A DNA stretch of 64,000 nucleotides, taken from the NCBI GenBank assembly GCA_007922305.1, contig ML677358.1, positions 10,299,810 through 10,363,809 of the forward strand, written 5' to 3'. Each line of letters begins with the position of its first letter. Positions within the stretch are counted from its first letter, which is position 1. The notes below the pieces were generated by a model. That model was not told where the DNA came from and searched no databases. It was given only the letters and a program-made list of their open reading frames with translations. This document shows, piece by piece, positions 47,276 through 58,440 of the stretch. The stretch is from Dermatemys mawii (lineage: Eukaryota; Chordata; Testudines; Dermatemydidae). The position numbers were made by a program, and so were the translations under genes.

Positions 47276-47554
47276 CAGGGCTGGCCTTACCATGAGGCGA
47301 ACTGAGGCGGCTGCCTCAGGTGCCAGACTGGGGGAGAGGAGGCACCACTAGGACCCAGAGTGTAGAAAATTGTGTCTGCTGCTGGTGCATATGTATCCTC
47401 TCTGCTCTAGATGCACAGAGATGGTGAAGTGCTGTGCTGGAGGAAGGAGGACACAAGACAAAGGACCTTACAAAGTTTTGGCCCAAGTGAGGGAGTATGG
47501 GGGCATCATCTGAGTTCCCCGCCTCAGGTGCCAAAATGTTGTGGGCTGGCCCTG
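47276..47554. mobile_element. hAT-type non-autonomous element
   Basis: The left end CAGGGCTGGCCTTACCATGA and right end GTGGGCTGGCCCTG are inverted repeats, and the subterminal GCCTCAGGTGCCA occurs near both ends (47310 and 47521) in direct orientation. The flanking 8-mers AAAAGAGC and GAATGAGC match at six of eight positions, as an aged hAT duplication would. Confidence 0.68.
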
Positions 47555-48099
47555 GAATGAGCTATACTAGTGTAACCTATGCCAGTTTAGTGTGGCACTC
47601 TGTCACCTCTGGGGGTGGCTAGGCTACATCATGACTGAATGGGGAACGTGAGCTGTGTAAGCCTCTGGAGCTCAGGACAAGCTACCTTGTTTAACCCACA
47701 CCAAGTGGGCATGGGCTACACCAGCAAACAGCACCTTTAAACTAGTGTAACTCCAGCCAAACAGGGGGTTGTACTGGTGTAACTAATTTGCTAAAATAAT
47801 CACCCCCCAACCCAAATAGTTATACAGGTACAAAAACTCTGTGTAGACCTCTTGAGTCTTGAGGGGTGCTTCTGTTGACCCCTGCACAGGATTAGTCTTA
47901 TCTTACATTAGTTGTGATGCTCTCAGGTTGTTCCCAATATTAGGGGTCAATATTAGGGCCCCATTGAACTCAGTGACAAAACTCCCTTTGAGTTCTGTGG
48001 GACCAGGCTTTCTGCCTGGGTTTTTTTGGGGGCTGCTGAGTATTTCTATGCATGCCCATATGCCAGAGCAATGTTGAGTCTGGGAGTAGGACACTTTCT

Positions 48100-49650
48100 G
48101 AAATTCATAATTCAGTTGAAAATTTGCAGGTCAGTGATATGGTATGGTCCAAGAAGATTCTACTGTCGATAATCAACACATGCTTTGAGCGAGCTGGCAT
48201 GAAGGAAGCACACAAAAGCATGAACAATGCTGAAAAGGAGGATGAAGAGTGCTAAACATATAAGTGGAATTACAGCTGCTCTAATTGCCCCAAATACAAA
48301 GAATCAGAATCAAAACAAAACCAAGCCTCCTTAGATCAAAGAAAGTTTACCTTCATATTTCAAGTTACTCTCCCCACAAATGACAACATAATCCTAAGAA
48401 ACCTAGTTGGCATGTTATACTGTAATTATTGTGTTCTGTGAATTAATTGCAGTTTATCACTCCAAGCATAATAAATATAAACCCAGAACAGTAACAGATA
48501 TGTTATATTTAGAACAAAATTTGACCCTGGTAAAATGTTTTCATACTGGAGTGATGCCAAGGTTAAGCTACCATTATTGTGTCTATCACCAGATTTTAGT
48601 ATAAATAAAGCAGACAGCCCTGGGATTATTGACATAATTCTTTCATTAACATCTTGATGTCACCATAGAGCATGGCTCCTGCTGTACTACACCAGGTCTC
48701 ATTTTTCATGGATTAGGCCAAGAGGTACTGAATTACTCAGTAATTATAATTGTGTTTTGAAGAAGTCAGTGAACATTTTCCCTTCACTCAAATTCTGTTA
48801 CTGCTAATAAAGTTTTGGGGATAGGGAGAGAATTGATGCAAGTTCAGTTCATTTCTTCTCCTACCCCCAAGAACCACTCGATCTGTAAACCACAATGCAG
48901 AGCGTAGTGAAAAAAAAAAAGAGAGAAGGCTGAACAGAGGAAGAAAACTTTTGCAAACTGTCTAATCACTAATGGCCTGAATTTCAGCACTGCTGAGCAC
49001 CCCAGTTGATGTTAATGGGAGCTACTGGTGCTCCATACCTCTGAAAATCCAGGTATAATCTAACAAAAAGTAATGTTGGATTGTCCTGGATTTGGGTTTG
49101 TGTTGTGGCGTAGCTGTTTACATCGCAATATGAAATCATGCCTTTCCAATGGCCTGATGAGCTGCTGGGATTCAGTACTTGCTTCATTCCCAGGCTGTTT
49201 AGTGTTGTATGAAGACTCAGAACACCTGTGCATTTTGGGACTTGATGCCTGGCCAGAGAAAACAGGACAGGTGATGAGCAGGATGAGGATTGTTCAACAG
49301 AACAGAGCTTCAGGTGTTTCTATTTTAGGGAAATATGCTGATGGAGTTTTGAAAGTGGCCACAGGTGTTTTCTGTTGTCTGTGAAGATCCATTTTGGGTC
49401 ATCTGGAGAGGAATGATTGGTCAGCACCTATTAGGGGTTGGGTTAAGGACTACAAAGCTGGTCTCTAGGTGTGGGGCATTTACTTTAGCTAAGGAGCTTA
49501 GATTAGTAACAATCCCCTTTCAGGCTTGGAGTTCATTTTTGTGGGGAAATTTAGCGTAAGTCAGGAGCTCTCTTCAGCTGGGGAGTGTGGCATAGTTTAG
49601 ATGCTCACTCTGCCTTAGAACTTTGATTTATCTCTGAAGCTTGACTCCAG
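48100..49650. other. Intergenic, no gene recognised
   Basis: AT-rich unique-looking sequence with a poly-A run (48909-48920). A piece of the GCTGAGCACCCC...AATGGGAGC dispersed repeat lies at about 48984-49060. Open frames up to 103 codons show no family features. Confidence 0.5.
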
Positions 49651-49661
49651 GCTGTGAGATT

Positions 49662-49790
49662 ATTTATAGTTATCAATCATATTTATGATAGTAGTGCCTC
49701 AGGGAAAGCCAAGAATGGGAGCCTCATTGGGCTAGGCATTGTACAAACAGAGCCTGGTGCTTGCTCTAGCTGTAGGTGCATACTTCAGTC
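49662..49790 (+). mobile_element. Old amniote repeat, 5' half
   Basis: TTATTTATAGTTATCAATCA, AGTAGTGCCTCAGGGAAAGC, CATTGGGCTAGGCATTGTAC, AAACAGAGCC. Same family as 42640-42745. Confidence 0.65.
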
Positions 49791-50144
49791 CTGAGGACTC
49801 TTTACCCTGAATAGGGGAATTTTTAAAAGGTTGTCTATTTCTTATGAAGCTAGGATTTTGTAATTTAAATTAAACATGTTTCCTAAGGGATAGCATATTA
49901 ATCCTCCCCTACTTTAAAATGTTATTCCTGACTTTCTTTTCCTCCCCCTTCACTACCCTTTGGAATTGATGATCCAGAGATATCATGTTTATGAGCAAAC
50001 TATTCAGAATACTGTTCATTGGAGCCTTATCAAGTTTTTTTTCATGATTTTAAATCAGAAAACTTTTAAACCACAAGCTCTCTAGCCACTGCTGTACATT
50101 AAGATGATAAGAAATGGATAAGTGGGTTCTGTAGCTAAGAATAA

Positions 50145-50350
50145 AAGTTGTCATTTATATGACACTTTTATCTCAAAGAGCTTTACAAAACACTTAATAA
50201 TGGAGGCTGGCCACACCTCAGTAAGGAAATGATCCCTGTTTTGCAGATAGACAAATTGCCCCAGGATGTCAAAGGACTTCAGTAGTAAGATAGGAGCAAA
50301 AATCAGAGTTCTGATTCTCAGCCAAACCACTAAATCACACTCTGGCTCAG
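50145..50350 (+). mobile_element. MIR-like ancient repeat
   Basis: GTCATTTATATGACACTTTT, AAAGAGCTTTACAAAACACT, CCTGTTTTGCAGATAGACAA, AGGATGTCAAAGGACTTCAG. The order matches the amniote repeats that begin with 'catttatatagc...ctttacaaa' and finish MIR-like. Confidence 0.5.
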
Positions 50351-50439
50351 TCTGCTCTGGCTTGCTACCTGATTTAGTACCTTATCACTGGAAGTGTATG
50401 TGAAGGTGGTTCCAGCTATGAAATGGTAAATAGTATGCT

Positions 50440-50669
50440 TTTTGCCATCCAGCATGGCAAGAGACAGGCCCTACTTACCAGCACAGACCTCAGTGCAACT
50501 CTGCAATGCAGGAGTTAAAGCAGCATTTCTAAACAGTGTTACAATTCCATCACAGCTTGGCTCTAAACCCACTGACTGGCCAAAGTGTATTGGAAACCAT
50601 GTTAGCTTGAATACAGCTGAAAGATAGTTCCGGCTAAAACTGCTAAAAGCCCAGTGTAGACAAGGCCTC
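50440..50669. mobile_element. MITE fragment ending AGTGTAGACAAGGCC
   Basis: It ends AAGCCCAGTGTAGACAAGGC, the reverse complement of the GCCTTGTCTACACT terminus seen at 46870 and 39104. AGCATTTCTAAACAGTG (50522) and the AGCTTGAATACAGC region show partial mirror symmetry. The left terminus was not identified. Confidence 0.45.
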
Positions 50670-50699
50670 CATCCCAAGGGCAATGCATGCAATGCTTTA

Positions 50700-53600
50700 A
50701 CTAATAGAATTATTTAATAAGAGAGCCCAGATTTATGACAATAGTTGTGCATCAATATAGTAATGAATAGCACATGGGGGGAAACAATGAAACTAAGGTC
50801 AAGCCTGAAGCACACATGAGGCCTCTGGACTCTTTCAATATGATTAACTTACTTCTCTTGGGCTTGGATTTAGGCATAAAGGAAAAATTCATGTTTTCAG
50901 TCCTTAGTCCCTTTCTGAAAGAACATCTGCATGCCTGGAGTGGTTGAATCAGGCAGATGATTATGTAGGAAGTTTTAAAACAAGCCCTAACCAAAAGAAT
51001 TTTTGGTGTGGTTGTATTGGTGGATCATACCATCTTAAGCTATTAGATTGAAAGTCAGGGAGGAAGAACACATTTTAAAAAGACATTCAGGCACAGCCCA
51101 TCCTGATTTTTAACTCTTTGCTTCAGCACCTCAGGCAGCATTTATATATAGAACAGCAGTAGTGAAATTGTGGCTTACCACTGTATGCACCTAGTAGTAA
51201 ATTCATTGTTTTGCTAACGAGGGACATAGTACCTGGTAAAAAATAAGGTCTCTGTCATCAGGAACAAGAGTTGAAATGTCAGTCAGCACCATACAAGAAC
51301 TGTGGAAACTGATCCGGGTATCATTGTTACAAACTACTGAATTAGAGTCTTTAGAGATTTTATTTTAACAAAGCAATGAATAATGCCAACTCTTATTGAG
51401 TTACTGTGACTAAAAAAGATTTGAGAGGTGTTCTCTCTTTATAGAATTACATGTGCTACTGAAATAATAAAAGTAGAAAAGAATTAACTAGTTAACTCAA
51501 ATTCCTCAGGTTATTAGGCAGTGCATGGAAAAATCCCTTTCCTGTGTTTTTTGTTTTCTCTGCATGACCATAACTTCTTATCTGAAATTGAAGATCGTGA
51601 AGATGAAATCTTAATGATACATATAAAAATGAGGTGATAGGAGAAGGGCATTGAGAAAAGGTTAAATCCTTTATCACATTAAGTCTACTAATACTGTATT
51701 TGAAACATTCAGGTTTGGTCTTCTGCTTCTTAATCTGAGACACTAGTGTTTAAAATACTCACCATAAATATAGTCCATTGCTTGGTGCTATTTGAAACCA
51801 GTTTGATTCCTCTGGCTTCTGCCTGCAAGAACTGAAATTTTTGTGCATTTTTCACATCAGGTTACCAAACTGTCTTTATTGGATGGCGGCTGAGTGGCTT
51901 CTGTGAAATAAGTTGGTGGTCTCAATTTGTGTCATATTGGAAAGGAGTCTACAACACAAAACTAATTGCCCCAGATGGCCATGACTGGTCTTCCCTCCTA
52001 TCCCTAACACTGGGAGTCCCAGCAAAGAGATCATGAATTGAGTGTCCACAGTGTCTGAACTTCCCCCTCACCCTTAGATGTGGTTACTCGAGGTCACAAC
52101 TGAAGTCTGTTAATGTTGGCAGAGCGAATGGAGCTGTTACTGTCACTGTTGTCTGTGTTTGATGGTTACTGGGGCAAGGATGAGTGACTGGCTCTATAGA
52201 GAAAATCTGGGGAGGAAATGGTGGTTAGAAATGCTGCCTTGCTATTTTTTTCCAGGGAAATTCTATTGCTTTGCCTTTTTAAAGAGAGATTTTTTTTGGC
52301 AGTTTTTTATTTGTAAAAACTGTCTCATTGCACAGAGAAGCAAACTGTTACAGGTAGAATCCCAACTCTTGTACCTTCTGCAAACTTGATGAAAATGGTG
52401 ATAGTTTGAATAGTTTTATTAGGGCTCTGACATCCCTTTATTCTCCACATTGGCAAAGTCTCCTATCAAGTTACCACCAAGCAGACACTTTCAATACATA
52501 CTATTATCCAAATCCACTCACTTTGCCATGTACCCATGTATACCTGATGGGAAAGTACATCTGGGAAAGCACAACACCATCTATCTGTAGAAAAGATCCT
52601 AGAGATAAAAGGGAAAATATATGTGGTGGCGAAAGTAATTAAACAGCAGCGGAGTTGATCTCTAAGCCTCATTCTGTCTAGATGCTTACTTGGTTGACTG
52701 ATAATAAGCAGTTCATTTCTGCCTCCCAGCCTTATCTCTCCTTGTGTATTTCTGAATTTTGTACATCCTGTCAACTTCTAGAAAAGAAGGGAGAGCAAAT
52801 AAAGCCCATGCACATCAGTATGCATCTATTCTAGGAAGTACAAATCTGACAACATACCTGTTTACACTATTACAAAAAATTTGATGTTAAGACCATTTAA
52901 GGAACTGGAATCATGGGGTGTGGAGGTGGAAACCAGTTGGCCTGATTATACCGTGGAGGGGACCATCGATATGAGAGATCCTCCATCCCACAGAGCGAAG
53001 GGTCAAGAACTGAGCAGCACTATTCACTTGGCGTGCCCTCTGCAGGTCTGGAGCTTTTAGATGAGAGGGAGAGTAGGGAAAAGAGGCCCGTTGTCCCCCT
53101 TGGGGGGCAGCCAAAGGGACTGATGTATCCACAGGGCCTGATCCAAGTCCATTAAAGCCAACCCCCCTTTAGCTCTAGGTCAATCTGCCGTGGGGTATCC
53201 CGTAGCCAGCTGGTGCAAGCCCAACAGAGGACAGTACAGACCAGCAAAGAGAAGCAGTCAGGGTAACCTGCTGATTCTATGTATTCCCTTGGCACCCTCT
53301 GCAGGTCTTTCCTATCAGTATTTCATAACAACTATTATTTAGTGTATAGAATATTTTTACAGCCCCAAAGTTGTGCTCAGTGCCCCACAGAGGCATGTTA
53401 AAAGGACAAGGTTTATGTCATAAAGATCTTTGTCTCACTTTAAACGCAGTGCAATAAGAAGGTGACAAAAGGATGGAGATGGACAAGGGTTACAGGAAGA
53501 AGATCCTGTGGTGATCTAGTAATTGGCACATGCTACAGCTTGATGACCCTTTAATTTCCTTTGGAGATAAGTCTGTGCATCTCAATTGCACATGTGCAGA

Positions 53601-54500
53601 CTAGAACAGAGGCATGGACTTGGGTGTGGCACAATCCCATTCAATTAGCACCCAGGCCCATCTTAATCTGAGCCTGTGTGGATGCCAAATGTAAGTACAT
53701 TTATTAACCATGTTTTTCTGAACCACGCACTCTGAAGGTGGGATCTCAGGTAGCAGACATTGCCTGTTCATCATAAGTTGAGGCCCGTGCAAATTTCCAT
53801 TCGTAGCTACACCACTGGATTACAGGGACTGCAGTGACGTGAGTTGAGGCGATTGATAGCTGTGTAACTAATCACGTAATGTGGCCCTCAAATTCCAAAT
53901 ACAGATCTTAAGCTAATGAACATTGCATAAACATGCATCAGATTAAAGTACTCTTTTTAATTCTGAGTGTTCTAGTTTATAATAAACGAGGGTTCTGTGT
54001 CTATCTTCATACATAAATATTTATAGCAGATTTGGTGGCTACTGGTTAAATGTCAAACTTTGTTATTCTCGGAATTTCTAGACGTAATCGACCATAGATC
54101 TGCATGTGTTTTTAATACATGATGGCTTTCTACTGCTGGAAGATTTTGGACTAAGGTCAACTGTCTGAAATGCTTCTAGAAAAAAGAAAGATTTGAACAG
54201 CTTCATGTTCAGCTAGTTCCAAAATGGATGATAATGAGAGGTAATTTTGACAAAGATTACTGAGAGTAGATACAGCGCATGCAAAAATAATGCTGGGAAT
54301 AATTTCAGATAATCTTGTGGCTAGTCCCTCTGATGGAGACAGAGAGAAATATATATACAGACACCTTCCTGCAGATTTTAAAAGTTTGTTTCAGATGCTA
54401 CCAAAAGACAATATGCAGAAATGTATTGGATTTTACTGGTTGTAAAAACAATCAAGAATGAAAAATACAAAATAGTGGTACTCTCTACCTGTTTTGTTTT
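50700..54500. other. Intergenic, no gene recognised
   Basis: AT-rich, mostly unique. Possible old repeat 5' half at 53327-53415 (ACTATTATTTAGTGTATAG, TTGTGCTCAGTGCCCC). A fragment GGGCCTGATCCAAGTCCATT lies at 53136. No exon or RNA gene seen. Confidence 0.5.
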
Positions 54501-54520
54501 CTCACTCTGAAAAAAATAAA

Positions 54521-54604
54521 GGGGAAGTTTTCAAAGGCACAAAGAGCACTGTCAGTAGGAATTAGATACTTAACTTCCATTTGTGCCTTTGAAAATCTCC
54601 CCCT
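54521..54604. mobile_element. Small MITE-like palindrome
   Basis: The left end GGGGAAGTTTTCAAAGGCAC plus AAA mirrors the right end TTTGTGCCTTTGAAAATCTC plus CCC. At 84 bp it is a near-complete hairpin. Degraded relatives may be near 40195-40275 and 43000-43050 (TTAGGCACCTA / TTAGGTGCCTA phrases). Confidence 0.7.
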
Positions 54605-54726
54605 TCATCTGTGGGACTACTCATGTACATAGAGTTACTCGTGTAAATCTTTGCAGGATTTGGCCATTTAAATTATAAACTGTTTTGATCAAGGAACGTG
54701 CCCATGTGTTTCTTTAGTAACACTGT

Positions 54727-54741
54727 CCTATGAAGAACTAG
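54727..54741 (+). repeat. Left target-site duplication of the large PLE
   Basis: CCTATGAAGAACTAG, identical to 56306-56320 on the other side of the element. Confidence 0.95.
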
Positions 54742-54780
54742 AATCAGAGGGGTAGCTGTGTTAGTCTGGAATTGCAGAAG

Positions 54781-55212
54781 TGACAAAGAGTCCTGTGGCA
54801 CCTTAAAGACTAACTAAAGTATTAGAGCATAAGCTTTCATGGGCTAGTACCCACTTCGTCGGATGCATGCAGTGGAAGTACCCAGGGGCAGGTATAAATA
54901 GGTAGGCAAGAACCAGGTGAAAGATAACAGGGTGGGTGCAATGAAGCTGAACCAGCTGTTATATCTAATCAGGGAGGGTGAGGTGTTCCTCTAGCAGCTG
55001 AACTGGAGGTGTGAACAGCGAGAGAAGAGAAACTGCTCTTGTAGTTAGCTAGCCATTCAAAATCTCTATTCAGTCCCAAATTGATTGTGTCAAATTTGCA
55101 AATGAATTGCAACTCTGCAGTTTCTCTTTGCAGTCTGGTCTTAAAGTTTTTTGCTGCAAAATGCTGACCTTTAAGTCTTTCATTGTGTGTGCAGGGAGAT
55201 TGAAGTGTTCTC
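54781..55212 (+). repeat. Left inverted arm of the large PLE
   Basis: It pairs with 55875-56305 in inverse orientation and includes the end of the GIY-YIG coding frame (55070-55212). On the minus strand it carries the hammerhead-like motif at about 54824-54865. Confidence 0.93.
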
Positions 55213-55825
55213 CCCCAGGTTTTTGTATATTGTCATTCCTGATATCTGATTTGTGTCCATTTATCCTTTTTCATAGGGACTGTCCAGTTTGACTGATGTA
55301 CATAGCAGAGGGGCATTGCTGGCACATAATGGCATATATTACATTGGTAGATGTGCAGGTGAATGAACCAGTGATGGTATGGCTGATCTGGTTAGGTCCT
55401 GTGATGGTATTGCTGGTGTAGATATGTGGGCAGAGCTGGCATCGAGGTTTGTTGCATGGATTGGTTCCTGAGTTAGAGTTATTATGGCGCGGTGTGCTGT
55501 TGCTGGTGAGAATATGCTTGAGGTTGGCGGGTTGTCTGTGGGCCGAGACTGGCCTGCCTCCCAAGGCCTGTAGAAGAGAGGGATTGTTGTCCAGGATGGG
55601 TTGTAGATCACTGATGATGCGTTGGAGAGGTTTTAACTGAGGACTGTAGGTGATGACCAGTGGTGTTCTGTTGTTTTCTTTCTTGGGCTTGTCTTGCAGC
55701 AGCAGGCTTCTGGGTACATGTCTGGCTCTGTTGATCTGTGTCCTTATTTCCTTGTGCGGGTATTGTAGTTTTGAGAGAGATTGGTGAAGATCTTGTAGGT
55801 GTTGGTCTCTGAGGGGTTGGAGCAA
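55070..55825 (-). pseudogene. GIY-YIG endonuclease region of a Penelope-like element, one internal stop
   Basis: The minus-strand frame opens at 55825 and runs 184 codons to a TGA at 55273-55271, then stays open for 66 more codons to a TGA at 55072-55070. Visible landmarks are CNKPRCQLC, the CTSTNVIYAIMCQQCPSAMY segment and the ISQTGQSL motif (family form YIGQTGRSL). After the stop come RINGHKSDIR, NIQKPGGEHF and LKVSILQQKTLR. The stop sits where the family has Arg (CGA to TGA, a typical CpG decay), and the first Gly of YIGQTG is Ser here. In PLEs this nuclease domain follows the reverse transcriptase and cuts target DNA; here the upstream part is missing. Probably inactive. Confidence 0.85.
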
Positions 55826-55874
55826 ATACTATTGTACCTCAGTGCTTGGCTGTAGACAATGGATCGTGAAGTGC

Positions 55875-56305
55875 AGAACACTTCAGTCTCCCTGCACAGA
55901 CCATGAAAGACTTAAAGGTCAGCATTTTGCAGCAAAAAACTTTAAGACCAGACTGCAAAGAGAAACTGCAGAGTTGCAATTCATTTGCAAATTTGACACA
56001 ATCAATTTGGGACTGAATAGAGATTTTGAATGGCTAGCTAACTACAAGAGCAGTTTCTCTTCTCTCGCTGTTCACACCTCCAGTTCAGCTGCTAGAGGAA
56101 CACCTCACCCTCCCTGATTAGATATAACAGCTGGTTCAGCTTCATTGCACCCACCCTGTTATCTTTCACCTGGTTCTTGCCTACCTATTTATACCTGCCC
56201 CTGGGTACTTCCACTGCATGCATCCGACGAAGTGGGTACTAGCCCATGAAAGCTTATGCTCTAATACTTTAGTTAGTCTTTAAGGTGCCACAGGACTCTT
56301 TGTCA
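55875..56305 (+). repeat. Right inverted arm of the large PLE
   Basis: This is the reverse complement of 54781-55212, ending at CTCTTTGTCA right before the target duplication. Transcripts across the element would fold into a hairpin of about 430 bp. Confidence 0.93.
56216..56262 (+). ncRNA. Hammerhead-ribozyme-like motif in the PLE right arm
   Basis: CCGACGA (56224-56230) resembles the CUGAUGA core. It is followed by a stem GTGGGT / GCCCAT (56232-56247), then GAA, then AGC-TTAT-GCT (56251-56260) as a short helix III, and C at 56261 as the cleavage-site base. Hammerhead motifs are known in Penelope-like elements. Deviations: the conserved U4 is C, an extra A follows the core, and I see no good helix I. 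Self-cleavage is therefore doubtful. A reverse-oriented copy lies in the left arm. Confidence 0.45.
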
Positions 56306-56320
56306 CCTATGAAGAACTAG
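56306..56320 (+). repeat. Right target-site duplication of the large PLE
   Basis: CCTATGAAGAACTAG, identical to 54727-54741. Confidence 0.95.
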
Positions 56321-56329
56321 TAATTATCC

Positions 56330-58050
56330 TTGTAAAAATTTTGTAAGACAATCTTGTGTCACAAGGTTTCCTGCATGTTATTTAGACCAAAGAGCTTAAT
56401 ATAAACTGTGATATTTATATGAACTGAGTCACCAAGGATTTTGATGCTATTATAGTACTTCTTCCCTTCCGCATCCCCTGAAAAGGCCACCTATACAGAT
56501 GGCACTCAGACATGTACACACATACAAAGCTCTCATCAGCTGGAGAATAGCTTGTTCCTATGGGTTTGATCCTAAGCATTCTGTGCATGACCCTCCTGAA
56601 TGGGATAAAATGGACTCTCATATGTCTGTGTTCTTGGAGTCACTAAGGGAATCAGTTCAGAGGCTTTGGAGTCAGGCACAATCAGTGGCACTGAGCAGTG
56701 GGTGAGGATGGGCCTCCATGTTGAAATGCTGGCCTCATTGAAGTCCTTGGGAGTTTTACCATTGGTTTAAGTGAAGCTGGATGTTACCTATATTTTTGTG
56801 TAACGACAAAGCCAGGTAGCCATCATTGTACTTTCTAAGTTCTGCTCAGCTGGAAAGATGCTGCAAGAGCAGAAAATTCCATGTTTCCCACAAAAGAAAA
56901 TTGCAATTGAATTTTGAACCATTTTAAATTGATATTCCAGAATTATGAAATATATTCATTAGCAAAGAGAGGAAGTCGTCCTTTGATCTTCCAAGTAGTA
57001 AACTGTTGGAATTATTTTAATCTGAAGCAGATTTTCAAACTTTGAAAACAGGAAAACATACCCATACTGGGCAAGAACCGCTAGGAGGGACTGGAGAAGG
57101 CAAACCTCAAGCAGTTCCCTTCTCATTTGGGCCTTTTATTTACAATAGGATTCAGATGCACTGTGTTCAAACTGCAAGTGGCTCTTTATTTGGGTTCTCT
57201 TGTTATGCTAAATGTCATTACTTCCCGAGAATCCCTCTAGGACCAAGAGGTAAAATTGAGCAGCAGTGCAGACAGCAAACATAACATTCAATTTTTTTTC
57301 TAAGTGGAAAAATTACAGCTTTAGATTATGTCATTGTTAACCCTCTTTTGGCATTTGAGAGCATAATAATCACAATGAATAGAATTAATGACTAGCTTTC
57401 TAAACTAGGGATTTGAATCCAAGAACTTCTCAGGGAAACGCTCTGCTTTTAGCTTTTAATCTTTCCTTTCTAAAAAAATGCCTTGCCCAGAATGACAGAA
57501 ATATTAACACTGTAGGTCAAATAATATGATTTGATATCACAATCAGAAGATGACATAAAATGGCTGCTTATGTTATAATGCAAAATATGAGCTTGCTCCC
57601 ATTAATGTCAAAAGCAAAACCTTCACTGAGTTCCAGAGAAACAGGGTTGGGCCTATGATTTTTATTGCCACCCAATATGTCCAATATCAGACCAAAATTA
57701 TAAGAATTTTATCTTGCAGGCTATTCACATTGTTTTTATCTTCAGAACACTCTCCTCTTTTCAGTGATACTTGAGTTATTTTGCACAGTTTGGCACATGC
57801 TTGTTCCTTCTTTTAGCTTGAGAGCACACAGACACAGTCCTGTCACGAGCAGAATGCAACAGGTAATAAATTATGCTGAGCATGGAAACAAATTTCCACA
57901 GCTTTCCATAACTTGTTTGGACGTGTTCAGATTGCCCTTGGCTTTCTTTAGTACATTAGCACAAGAGCCAAATTCCTATGGCGTCTTGCAAGCAACTGCT
58001 ACAGGAATGAGAGTTTCATGACAGAAGAAATTAACAGCAACTGAGAGTAG
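56330..58050. other. Intergenic, no gene recognised
   Basis: AT-rich unique-looking sequence without recognised repeats or exons. Confidence 0.5.
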
Positions 58051-58052
58051 GA

Positions 58053-58098
58053 GTAATATTGCAGATCCAGACTAACACGGCTACCCCTCTGATACTAT
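58053..58098 (+). mobile_element. PLE tail fragment
   Basis: GCAGATCCAGACTAACACGG then CTACCCCTCTGATAC. This is the 3' tail alone (the part outside the inverted arm in the two bounded elements), in plus orientation. An extreme 5' truncation would explain it. Confidence 0.8.
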
Positions 58099-58109
58099 AC
58101 GATGTATGG

Positions 58110-58430
58110 CTTAAGCTTAGCAGCCATGTTAGTCTGTATCCATAAATAAGATGAGGCAGACTTGTGGCACCTTAGAGACTAACCAGTTTATTTCAGCATA
58201 AGCTTTTGTGAGCTATAGCCCACTTCATCGGATGCATAGAATGGAACAGAAGTAAGATGTATTTATATACACAGAAAGTGAAAAAAAAAGTTGTACATTA
58301 CCATACTAATTCTAAGAGGCTGTTTAATTTGGATGGGACATTATCAGCAGGAGAAAAAAAAACCTTTTGAAGTGGATCTCTGTGTCTGACAGGAGACAAG
58401 AACTATTGAAGGTAAATATTCTTAGAATTG
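58110..58430 (-). mobile_element. Penelope-like retroelement, 3' fragment of an older subfamily
   Basis: Plus sequence AGCCATGTTAGTCTGTATCC, then TTGTGGCACCTTAGAGACTA, CAGCATAAGCTTTTGTGAGC and CCACTTCATCGGATGCATAG. This is the PLE terminus in minus orientation with a decayed hammerhead-like motif (minus core CCGATGA at 58231-58225, AAAA instead of GAAA). It continues to AGCAGGAGAAAAAAAAACCT as in the copy at 23909 and then diverges. Its tail faces that of 58053-58098. Confidence 0.82.
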
Positions 58431-58440
58431 GTATGCTAAA

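Larger units (their letters stand above)
54742..56305 (-). mobile_element. Penelope-like retroelement with long inverted arms and 15-bp target duplication
   Basis: The element is 1564 bp and reads on the minus strand. From the plus side it opens with a 39-bp tail (AATCAGAGGGGTAGCTGTGT...). Next is an arm from TGACAAAGAG (54781) to about 55212, then a coding body to about 55874. The arm is then repeated in inverse orientation at 55875-56305, nearly identical (I see three mismatches, all near the inner end). Identical 15-mers flank the whole. The inverted copy lacks the 39-bp tail. Coding content is the GIY-YIG part of the PLE protein; the reverse transcriptase region is absent, so this copy is non-autonomous. 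An inverted partial copy of the 3' end at the 5' end is a known PLE arrangement. Confidence 0.93.

Noticed and set aside
54781..56305. Inverted arms as a CRISPR-like or hairpin RNA locus
   Set aside because: The target duplication and GIY-YIG frame show a retroelement. There is no array of spaced repeats.
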